IMG/VR virus record: IMGVR_UViG_3300042868_007474
Span: 1-56,325 of that record
Direction: 5' to 3' (one strand)
Length of the DNA stretch: 56,325 nucleotides
DNA from: a virus
Shown: positions 46,050 to 51,553 of the stretch, piece by piece
Numbering within the stretch: position 1 is the first letter of the stretch
Layout: each line of letters starts with the position of its first letter
Notes under the pieces: model-generated
What the model saw: only the letters and a program-made list of their open reading frames with translations
Told to the model about the DNA's origin: nothing
Database searches by the model: none
Made by a program: the position numbers and the translations under genes

Positions 46050-46271
46050 ATGACCACTACCAAAAAGAAAGCCAAGAAGCCCGTCCTTAAAACATTCATC
46101 GTATCCGAGCAAATCTTCCTTAATTGGGAGTGCAAGGCTACTTCCGCAAAAGAAGCCCGTGAGATGTATGAATTCTACATCGCTGACGATGTTCAACTTC
46201 AAGAACTCTTGAAGGAAGCGTTAGAGAACAAGTGGGATGCTGGTGTCAATGTGGAGGAAGTCAAGGAATGA
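46050..46271 (+). CDS. 73-residue protein, family F
   Basis: MTTTKKKAKKPVLKTFIVSEQIFLNWECKAT, then a helix (AKEAREMYEFYIADDVQLQELL). TTGCAA-N16-CATACT and 8 nt to the ATG. Its stop overlaps the next start (ATGA). Family F member; function unknown. Confidence 0.72.
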   Translation: MTTTKKKAKKPVLKTFIVSEQIFLNWECKATSAKEAREMYEFYIADDVQLQELLKEALENKWDAGVNVEEVKE

Positions 46272-46447
46272 AAGTCTACATTGCCTTCCTCTGGGGCAAC
46301 GGTAGCCCATACATTGAAGCCAAGTTGGAGAATGGGATGAAAGTCCCATTCCGAGACTTGACTACTTGGAACGCTAAGGCCAAGAAGCGAGTCAAGGAAC
46401 ACCTTGAAAGTGTCTACGGCTATAAAGAAGTTCACTTTATTACTTGA
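46268..46447 (+). CDS. 59-residue basic protein, unknown
   Basis: MKVYIAFLWGNGSPYIEAKLE; starts in an ATGA overlap with the preceding stop, so it is translationally coupled. Lys/Glu-rich end (KAKKRVKEHLESVYGYKEV). Unknown. Confidence 0.7.
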   Translation: MKVYIAFLWGNGSPYIEAKLENGMKVPFRDLTTWNAKAKKRVKEHLESVYGYKEVHFIT

Positions 46448-46477
46448 CCATTAACAACAAACCTGCATACTGACTTT

Positions 46478-46771
46478 ATGGAACACATCATTGCAAAAAT
46501 TATGAAAATGAAGCGAGAAGACCGAGTGGCTCTCGCCCACGGCCTCCTTATGGAACTTGAAAAAGCAGAGGACATTACCTGCTGGAACTTCTGGGAGCGT
46601 CAGACTGTTAAGGAAATTGCCCTTGAAAACATCAATGGCAAGATTTCCGAAGCCGAACTGACTGGCCTCATGGGTCGTCTCAACAAGGAGTGGGATAGCC
46701 TTGCCCAACACGATTGGGAAAAGTTCTCCGACAACCTTAACAAGCATCTTAAACAAATGCGAATTAAGTAA
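46478..46771 (+). CDS. 97-residue helical protein, unknown
   Basis: MEHIIAKIMKMKREDRVALAHG, then helical segments (DWEKFSDNLNKHLKQMRIK). Promoter TTGACC-N16-CATACT with 6 nt to the ATG. No family recognised. Confidence 0.73.
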   Translation: MEHIIAKIMKMKREDRVALAHGLLMELEKAEDITCWNFWERQTVKEIALENINGKISEAELTGLMGRLNKEWDSLAQHDWEKFSDNLNKHLKQMRIK

Positions 46772-46968
46772 TGAACAACCCAATCAAGGGCAATCGAGCA
46801 AATCCAAGCGAACCAGTAAATGTTCGCCGTTTTGCCGTAAGCAGATATAAAGTATTAATTAATGAAGCAGTTGAAATGCGGAAGCAGGACAAGAAGCGAT
46901 GGGAAGTCTTGTTCTCTATGAACAAATGGCAACCACAAGATGGCACAACGCAAACCAAGAAACCATAA
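46771..46968 (+). CDS. 65-residue basic protein, unknown
   Basis: Starts at an ATG overlapping the previous stop (TAATG). MNNPIKGNRANPSEPVNVRRF; basic with a helix (LINEAVEMRKQDKKRWEVLF). Co-translated group with neighbours. Unknown. Confidence 0.7.
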   Translation: MNNPIKGNRANPSEPVNVRRFAVSRYKVLINEAVEMRKQDKKRWEVLFSMNKWQPQDGTTQTKKP

Positions 46969-47155
46969 GATAGACCCAGCCAAGGTCGAAGAGGCGGCTC
47001 GGAGACTTGGACGCAGGGTGCTTGAACTAATGCTAGATGGTCTGGCTGACGATGAACTCGCAAGGGCATACGATGGTCTCCGAGATGCCTTGGTAGGTAT
47101 TCCAGACTACTCTTATACTCCACCAAAAAAGAAAGCCCCCACCCCGAAGGGGTGA
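46940..47155 (+). CDS. 71-residue basic protein, unknown
   Basis: MAQRKPRNHKIDPAKVEEAARRL followed by an acidic helix and a PPKKKAPTPKG tail. It overlaps the previous gene by 29 nt in another frame. Arg/Lys-rich; might bind nucleic acid. Ends at a hairpin shared with the opposite-strand genes. Confidence 0.68.
   Translation: MAQRKPRNHKIDPAKVEEAARRLGRRVLELMLDGLADDELARAYDGLRDALVGIPDYSYTPPKKKAPTPKG
47132..47154 (-). terminator. terminator of minus-strand pocket
   Basis: Minus-strand CACCCC TTC GGGGTG hairpin, followed by GGGGCTTTCTTTTTT. It serves the 47172 gene; on plus the T-run is weak. Confidence 0.72.
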
Positions 47156-47171
47156 GAGCGTCTTTAAGTTT

Positions 47172-47345
47172 TTACTTGCAATCGTATTTTTCTGCCCGCT
47201 CTTTGGCGATTTCCTCAATCTGATACCAGATTTTAGCCATTGTATCGTCATCATACTTGGCCTTGTCGTATTGACCTTGACCCCACGACCCCTTTGCCCA
47301 ATCAAGGGCGTGTAAGGCCGTGTTTCTGATTTCCTCGTTGGTCAT
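47172..47345 (-). CDS. 57-residue protein, unknown
   Basis: MTNEEIRNTALHALDWAKGSW, from the ATG just after the stop of the next upstream gene; the longer N-terminal frame overlaps that gene. Helical with a Trp and acidic stretch (DDDTMAKIWYQIEEIAKERAEK). Coupled to 47350-47571. Confidence 0.7.
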   Translation of the reverse strand: MTNEEIRNTALHALDWAKGSWGQGQYDKAKYDDDTMAKIWYQIEEIAKERAEKYDCK

Positions 47346-47349
47346 CGGT

Positions 47350-47571
47350 TTAGTATTCGTGGGTTTCGTTGCCCTCGGCATCCTGCGAGTAGCAGGTGAA
47401 GTCAGAGGAGTCAGCAATCATCTTGCCGAACTTGACATTCTCCACGAACGCATTAAGATACTTCTCTTGGGCTTCCTCGAAAGAGTTAGCCACGATGCCT
47501 CGGGATTGGATGGTGATGGTTTCGTTGAAGAAGTAAGTCTTCTTCGTGTTGGTGGTGTTTTCGTTGGTCAT
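47350..47571 (-). CDS. 73-residue protein, family F
   Basis: MTNENTTNTKKTYFFNETITI; related to 45724 and 46050 proteins (strand then E-E-A helix). Promoter TTGCAC 47614-47619, 16-nt spacer, CATACT 47592-47597, then an A/C leader CTCTCACCCAAACACC. Although on minus, it uses the array promoter type. Confidence 0.74.
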   Translation of the reverse strand: MTNENTTNTKKTYFFNETITIQSRGIVANSFEEAQEKYLNAFVENVKFGKMIADSSDFTCYSQDAEGNETHEY

Positions 47572-47632
47572 GGTGTTTGGGTGAGAGATACAGTATGTAT
47601 GGTTTTAGATTTTGTGCAAGACATTTGTCTGA

Positions 47633-47938
47633 TTATTTCAGATAAATCGTCTTCACTCGTTCGTAGTTTCCATTGATGCTGGTAGTAATGTCGAAAATCC
47701 TGTTATCAATAGAGCGGACTTCGAACTCTCCGCTTGCCATCTGTTTAAGGGCTTTGATAATCTTGCCTTCGTGTTCGTCAATTTCAAAGTATTCGCCCTT
47801 GCAACCGCAACGGCAGTTGTTGCCCTTGCCGATGTAGAGGTTATCCACCTTGTCAAGGGTGATGACAATCTCACCATCCCCATCAGACGAGGTGTGCTTG
47901 ATTTTGTATTCAGTTCCGAGGTTCATAGTGTTGGTCAT
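47633..47938 (-). CDS. 101-residue Cys-rich protein
   Basis: MTNTMNLGTEYKIKHTSSDG; contains CRCGCKGEYFEIDEHEGKII, with a C-x-C-x-C cluster and acidic turn. Promoter TTGTTG-N16-CATACT. Start 8 nt after the -10, so nearly leaderless. Metal binding plausible. Unknown family. Confidence 0.73.
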   Translation of the reverse strand: MTNTMNLGTEYKIKHTSSDGDGEIVITLDKVDNLYIGKGNNCRCGCKGEYFEIDEHEGKIIKALKQMASGEFEVRSIDNRIFDITTSINGNYERVKTIYLK

Positions 47939-47984
47939 AGAAATACAGTATGCACAGATTTTATAAAACAACAAGCATTATTTC

Positions 47985-48233
47985 TTACTTTCTTTGTCCA
48001 TTGGAGTCAAAGAGAACTTCAAAGGAAAGGTCTTCTACTTCCTTAATAGCCTCGGCAAGGGCAATGCGAGCCTCTTCGGCTCGCTTGCCAGAGCGTTCAA
48101 ACTCATAGTCAAAGGAAAGGGAAGGGTTGGTGAGTTGGAACATCACGCCGTGCTGTGCCTCACGAAATTGAGTCAATTTCCAGATAAGGTTTTTGCTGGC
48201 CTTGGCGAGTTCGGTTGCTTTATTGTTTTTCAT
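47985..48233 (-). CDS. 82-residue helical protein, unknown
   Basis: MKNNKATELAKASKNLIWKL; Arg/Glu-rich helices (EFERSGKRAEEARIALAEA). Promoter TTGAAA-N16-CATACT, 8 nt to the ATG. The upstream in-frame extension lies in the promoter. Unknown. Confidence 0.72.
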   Translation of the reverse strand: MKNNKATELAKASKNLIWKLTQFREAQHGVMFQLTNPSLSFDYEFERSGKRAEEARIALAEAIKEVEDLSFEVLFDSNGQRK

Positions 48234-48303
48234 AGAGATACAGTATGCACGGACTTGCACTTTTTTCAAGATAAAAGATTTAATATTTTGACGGCAGATG
48301 TGC

Positions 48304-48331
48304 TTGACATTTCTTGTAAAACCTGCACAAT
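48304..48331 (+). promoter_or_regulatory. strong promoter, start of last plus unit pair
   Basis: TTGACA at 48304-48309, 16-nt spacer, CACAAT at 48326-48331. Confidence 0.78.
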
Positions 48332-48348
48332 ACACCGTAAGCAATACT

Positions 48349-48591
48349 ATGGACAAAAAACAAACTCAAAAAGAAGCGGTCAAGCAAATTAAAAAAATCT
48401 GTAAAGAAACGGGGCTGGGGTGCTTCCTACTAACGGATGACATGACCTCGCACATACAGACCGAAAATGGGACGGCAATTTCAGAATCCCAGCGTGAAAA
48501 ACTGAAGGAGCGACTTATTGATTCTTTTAATGATATGTATTCTGACTATCTTGACGCACTTTCGCTTGACTTAGAGACAGAAGAGGAGTAG
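48349..48591 (+). CDS. 80-residue acidic protein, family E
   Basis: MDKKQTQKEAVKQIKKICKETG, then LGCFLLTDDMTSHI and an acidic helix (RLIDSFNDMYSDYLDALSLD). Resembles 44204 and 45464 products. The next promoter's TTGACT lies within its last codons. Confidence 0.72.
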   Translation: MDKKQTQKEAVKQIKKICKETGLGCFLLTDDMTSHIQTENGTAISESQREKLKERLIDSFNDMYSDYLDALSLDLETEEE

Positions 48592-48594
48592 ACT
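48566..48594 (+). promoter_or_regulatory. promoter inside end of gene 48349-48591
   Basis: TTGACT at 48566-48571, 17-nt spacer, TAGACT at 48589-48594; ATG 9 nt later. Confidence 0.7.
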
Positions 48595-48603
48595 GTATAT
48601 CGT

Positions 48604-48879
48604 ATGAAAAACAACTACTCCATCGAACAGTTCAACGCAGACCTTGAAAGCGGTGCATACACCCAACTGGGTATGTATCCCAAGTATTTTATCACTTCAG
48701 ATGGTGGCTGTCTGTCGTTTAAGTCGGCGTTGGAAAACGCCGAACTTATTCGAAATGAAATTAAGGACGGAGATTTTATGGGTTGGCGTGTTGTGGCTTG
48801 CGATATTAATTGGGAGTCGTTCCTTTATTGCGACCACTCCAATAAGCAAATTGAGTCTGCTTACGACCCCGTTGAGTAA
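48604..48879 (+). CDS. 91-residue protein, unknown
   Basis: MKNNYSIEQFNADLESGAYTQ; Tyr/Cys-rich with acidic helix (ELIRNEIKDGDFMGWRVVACD). Nearly leaderless. Last gene of the array before the tRNA block. Unknown function. Confidence 0.73.
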   Translation: MKNNYSIEQFNADLESGAYTQLGMYPKYFITSDGGCLSFKSALENAELIRNEIKDGDFMGWRVVACDINWESFLYCDHSNKQIESAYDPVE

Positions 48880-48880
48880 A

Positions 48881-48920
48881 CTTAAGAAGTATGCAATATT
48901 CGACTTGCATACTTCAAGTT
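48881..48920. repeat. long perfect hairpin at array/tRNA boundary
   Basis: Arms AAGTATGCAA (48887-48896) and TTGCATACTT (48905-48914) around an 8-nt loop, extended by AACTT/AAGTT outside. No T-run. It could be a terminator-like stem, a processing site or an operator; the arms carry TTGCAT and CATACT, parts of the promoter consensus. Confidence 0.7.
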
Positions 48921-48967
48921 GGTTGTTAGGTTCTTTATATAGACCCCCACGGGGGAGGGGGTGCAAA

Positions 48968-49042
48968 TGGTATCGAGGGTGGGAATCGAACCCACATTAG
49001 CGATTTAGAAGACCGCAGTCCTGTCCGTTGAACGACCTCGAT
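48968..49042 (-). tRNA. tRNA-Arg (TCT)
   Basis: Acceptor ATCGAGG/CCTCGAT, anticodon loop CTTCTAA with TCT, T loop TTCGATT, encoded CCA. Reads AGA. Confidence 0.85.
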
Positions 49043-49062
49043 ATAAGGATGACAAGAATCAA

Positions 49063-49437
49063 ATGAGATTGAACAAGTTATGCAAATCTTGCGGAGAGGT
49101 CAAGGATATAACATCCTTCTATGGGCATAACAAGGAATATAATACTACCCATTGGTGCAAGCCTTGCTTCAACAAGTATCAGCAAGCAAAGGCAGTTTCA
49201 AAGAAGAAAGTGTTTGTTAGGTTTCTTGGAAACAAGTGCAAGCGTTGTGGAATAAAGCACACAGGAAAGAATACTCCGATATTTGACTTTCACCATACTG
49301 ACGCTTCAACCAAGGACGGCGATTGGTCTAAGTTCAGACATATGTCCCTCGACAACATTCGTGTAGAGATGGCTAAATGCATCCTTCTATGCTCTAATTG
49401 TCATCGGATGCATCACCACAATAAGGCTAAAAAATAG
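49063..49437 (+). CDS. HNH endonuclease, likely homing type
   Basis: 124 residues with a C-x-x-C / C-x-x-C pair near the front (CKSCGEVKD, CKPCF), a further C-x-x-C (CKRCG), FDFHHTD and a C-terminal CILLCSNCHRMHHHN, the classic HNH form with His-His and two Cys pairs. It lies on plus between tRNA-Arg and tRNA-Gln, which are on minus. That placement is typical of free-standing homing nucleases that target tRNA loci. No phage pathway link is seen. Confidence 0.85.
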   Translation: MRLNKLCKSCGEVKDITSFYGHNKEYNTTHWCKPCFNKYQQAKAVSKKKVFVRFLGNKCKRCGIKHTGKNTPIFDFHHTDASTKDGDWSKFRHMSLDNIRVEMAKCILLCSNCHRMHHHNKAKK

Positions 49438-49505
49438 ACCCGCAGGGATTCGAACCCCGACAAGGAGAACCAAAAACTCCTGTGCTACCATTACACCACG
49501 GGTCT
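49435..49505 (-). tRNA. tRNA-Gln (TTG)
   Basis: Acceptor AGACCCG/CGGGTCT, loop TTTTGGT with TTG, T arm CGGGG TTCGAAT CCCTG. No encoded CCA. The anticodon stem has one mismatch next to the loop. Confidence 0.8.
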
Positions 49506-49619
49506 AAAATTGGACGGCCCTTCGGATTCATTTATCCTGTTTCGCAGGTTTCTATGGTTTGACTCATTGCGAGCCAAAATCATCCTCACTGGCCTTGGGT
49601 TAATTACGCCCCATTATAT

Positions 49620-49694
49620 TGGTGGAGACTAAGGGAATCGAACCCTTACTGGGCGGATGCAAACCGCCCGTGCTACCATTATCACTAAGTCCCC
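49620..49694 (-). tRNA. tRNA-Ala (TGC)
   Basis: Acceptor GGGGACT/AGTCTCC, loop TTTGCAT with TGC, encoded CCA. Confidence 0.85.
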
Positions 49695-49698
49695 AAAG

Positions 49699-49783
49699 CA
49701 GAGAGAGAGGGATTCGAACCCACGGGAGTTTAACCTCCTCCTGTTTTCAAGACAGGTGCAATAAACCGCTCTGCCATCTCTCT
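49699..49783 (-). tRNA. tRNA-Ser (TGA)
   Basis: 85 nt, long variable arm. Acceptor AGAGAGA/TCTCTCT, loop CTTGAAA with TGA. One T-stem mismatch. No encoded CCA. Confidence 0.8.
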
Positions 49784-49786
49784 AAA

Positions 49787-49860
49787 TATTGGAAGCGGGA
49801 GTCGAACCCGCAGTTGGACACATTTTAAGTGTGATGCGTCTGCCATTCCGCCATTCCAAC
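49787..49860 (-). tRNA. tRNA-Leu (TAA), short variable arm
   Basis: 74 nt. Leu-type D arm (GGCGGAATGGCAGACGC), loop CTTAAAA with TAA, T arm GCGGG TTCGACT CCCGC. The variable region is only about 6-7 nt instead of the usual long arm. No encoded CCA. Confidence 0.78.
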
Positions 49861-49866
49861 TAAATG

Positions 49867-49937
49867 CTGGGAGGGTGGGAGTCGAACCCACGCCAGAGGA
49901 TTTGGAGACCTCTGTGCTACCGTAACACTTCCTCCCA
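49867..49937 (-). tRNA. tRNA-Trp (CCA)
   Basis: 71 nt, loop CTCCAAA with anticodon CCA, acceptor TGGGAGG/CCTCCCA, T stem GTGGG/CCCAC. Confidence 0.82.
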
Positions 49938-49942
49938 CAAAG

Positions 49943-50014
49943 TCACCCAGACAGGACTTGAACCTGCAAACCCCTGCTCCCAAAGCAGGTGCGATACCAT
50001 TACGCTACTGGATG
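49943..50014 (-). tRNA. tRNA-Pro (TGG)
   Basis: Loop TTTGGGA with TGG, stem CCTGC/GCAGG, T loop TTCAAGT. No encoded CCA. Confidence 0.83.
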
Positions 50015-50018
50015 TAAA

Positions 50019-50462
50019 TTAAACAGAATACCAGAAGAACTTAGACTTTGGTATCTTGTAAAAGTATTCGCTGTCGTTCACAAACCTGTTTGGGGACTCC
50101 CTTGGAGTCGTCCCCTTAACGATAGCCATGATTTCGTCTTCGTTGCATATGCCGATTCTCTTCAAGGAAATCGACACGATGGCGTATTCGTGTAGACTAT
50201 ACTTTTTTGTGTCAAAGAACTTAACCTTTCTTTGCAGGAAGTTTACCTCTGCAAACGGGAACTCTTCTTTATCCCACACCATCCTTCGCTCTACTTCTAC
50301 ACACAGACTATGGTCTTCTGTGATTAAGTCAACACCATATTTGTCTGGGTTGTCGATTAGCACTATGCCGATGCGACCATACCACTCCTTAACGACCTCC
50401 CTTGCTGGGAGGTCATTCTCATCGTGAAGACTTTGTTCGAATGGTTTAGATTTTATATTCAT
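50019..50462 (-). CDS. putative PD-(D/E)XK nuclease inside tRNA cluster
   Basis: 147 residues. DKYGVDLITEDHSLCVEVERRMVW gives a D ... E-x-E arrangement, followed by FPFAEVNFLQRKVKFFDT, similar to small restriction-type or homing nucleases. It fills the space between tRNA-Pro and tRNA-Ile on the same strand. The catalytic Asp/Glu/x-Lys set is not fully convincing (ExE rather than ExK), so activity is uncertain. A restriction enzyme remnant is another option. Confidence 0.6.
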   Translation of the reverse strand: MNIKSKPFEQSLHDENDLPAREVVKEWYGRIGIVLIDNPDKYGVDLITEDHSLCVEVERRMVWDKEEFPFAEVNFLQRKVKFFDTKKYSLHEYAIVSISLKRIGICNEDEIMAIVKGTTPRESPNRFVNDSEYFYKIPKSKFFWYSV

Positions 50463-50466
50463 AAGA

Positions 50467-50542
50467 TGGTGGGCGTGGAGGGAGTTGAACCCTCGACTTA
50501 GCCCTTATAAAGAGCCCACTCTAACCGCTGAGTTACACGCCC
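50467..50542 (-). tRNA. tRNA-Ile (TAT)
   Basis: Loop TTTATAA with TAT; acceptor GGGCGTG/CACGCCC; encoded CCA. Confidence 0.84.
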
Positions 50543-50545
50543 AAA

Positions 50546-50621
50546 TGGTGGACTCGCTGGGACTTGAACCCAGAACAAACGACTTAAAAGGTCGCTACTC
50601 TAACCATTGAGTTACAAGTCC
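50546..50621 (-). tRNA. tRNA-Lys (TTT)
   Basis: Loop CTTTTAA with TTT; acceptor GGACTTG/CGAGTCC (one G-T); encoded CCA. Confidence 0.84.
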
Positions 50622-50624
50622 AAA

Positions 50625-50699
50625 TGGAGGTCTGTGACGGAGTTGAACCGACAACCGCCTGTTTACAAAACAGGTGTTCTACCATTGAACTAACAGACC
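50625..50699 (-). tRNA. tRNA-Thr (TGT)
   Basis: Loop TTTGTAA with TGT, acceptor GGTCTGT/ACAGACC, discriminator T, encoded CCA. First tRNA in transcript direction; a terminator hairpin is 14 nt upstream of its 5' end. Confidence 0.84.
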
Positions 50700-50712
50700 A
50701 TTTCAAAAGAGC

Positions 50713-50738
50713 AAAAAAGAGGGGGGCTTTCGCCCCCC
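50713..50738 (-). terminator. terminator after DUF669-like gene
   Basis: Minus-strand hairpin GGGGGGCGAAAGCCCCCC followed by TCTTTTTT. Any tRNA transcription from this direction must read through it. Confidence 0.85.
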
Positions 50739-50761
50739 AACTGTTAATTGACTTTTGTCAA

Positions 50762-51178
50762 TTAGAACGGAGCGTCTTCGGCCTTCGAATACTTGCTAAC
50801 CTTGAGGATGCTCTTTGCTTCGCCATCCTTGTTGGTATACGCTTCAGACTTCAGACTGACGGTCAACTTCATGCCCACGAAGGACTTGACGAAGTTGAAG
50901 AACTCACCCGACTTGGTGAAGTCGAACTCAGAACCGTGGGGAACTTTCATACCCGTGGCGATGATGAGTTGGTTGAGCCTCCAATAGACGGTATCCTTGT
51001 TGAGGAGGTCGTCCTTGACCTGTCGGTTCTTGCTGTCCTTGAAGGTAATCGAAGCCTTTTCGAAGCCCTGCTGGGTGAGGTTCTTTTCAACATTGTCAAT
51101 GACGACAATGTATTCACCTTCTTCAGCGAAGCGTTCGGGACGGTCGGAGGCGTTGAGGTCAACTTTGAACTTAGACAT
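50762..51178 (-). CDS. DUF669-like ssDNA-binding protein with acidic tip
   Basis: 138 residues. Pattern RPERFAEEGEYIVVIDNVEKN, WRLNQLIIATG, FFNFVKSFVGMKLTVSLKSE fits DUF669-type proteins of phage recombination modules. The end, SKYSKAEDAPF, resembles the SSB acidic tip. Probably covers ssDNA or assists RecT. It lies after a membrane gene and exonuclease in the same direction. Confidence 0.7.
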   Translation of the reverse strand: MSKFKVDLNASDRPERFAEEGEYIVVIDNVEKNLTQQGFEKASITFKDSKNRQVKDDLLNKDTVYWRLNQLIIATGMKVPHGSEFDFTKSGEFFNFVKSFVGMKLTVSLKSEAYTNKDGEAKSILKVSKYSKAEDAPF

Positions 51179-51183
51179 ATATA

Positions 51184-51531
51184 TTACTTGGTTTGGGAGT
51201 TAGTGGTAGAGGAGACAGTATGCACAGGAGTAGCCTTCTTGTCAAGCACCTTTTCAATATTCTTCACGGCAATCGCAGTGGAGAAGATGGCGTAAGTGAC
51301 GAGACCGATAGCAATGCCAACCGAGATTTCAGCGATGGTCTGGATGATACGCTTGCCACGGGAACTGATGGTGAAGATGGCTTCCTTCTTGATTTCTTCC
51401 TTGCAATAGTTATTATTGTAAGTGTAATAATCGTAGTAGTAGTTCTTCTGGCCTTCGTCAGAAGGTTCTTTGGTGGACTTCATGTCCCACTGTGGAGTGG
51501 GGGAGGAGGTGTGGATTTTCTTTTTGGTCAT
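51184..51531 (-). CDS. 115-residue single-pass membrane protein
   Basis: The Tyr/Asn-rich N-terminus (YYYDYYTYNNNY) precedes basic KEEIKKEAIFTISSRGKRII and one transmembrane helix (IAEISVGIAIGLVTYAIF), then a polar Thr/Ser tail. Position between nuclease and ssDNA-binding genes gives no clear role; a holin is unlikely because there is one helix after a long soluble part. Confidence 0.6.
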   Translation of the reverse strand: MTKKKIHTSSPTPQWDMKSTKEPSDEGQKNYYYDYYTYNNNYCKEEIKKEAIFTISSRGKRIIQTIAEISVGIAIGLVTYAIFSTAIAVKNIEKVLDKKATPVHTVSSTTNSQTK

Positions 51532-51553
51532 ATGTTTGTGGGTGAGGGGGTTA

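Noticed and set aside
49506-49619. Possible extra tRNA between tRNA-Gln and tRNA-Ala
   Set aside because: A CCTG/CAGG stem exists, but no acceptor or T arm could be matched.
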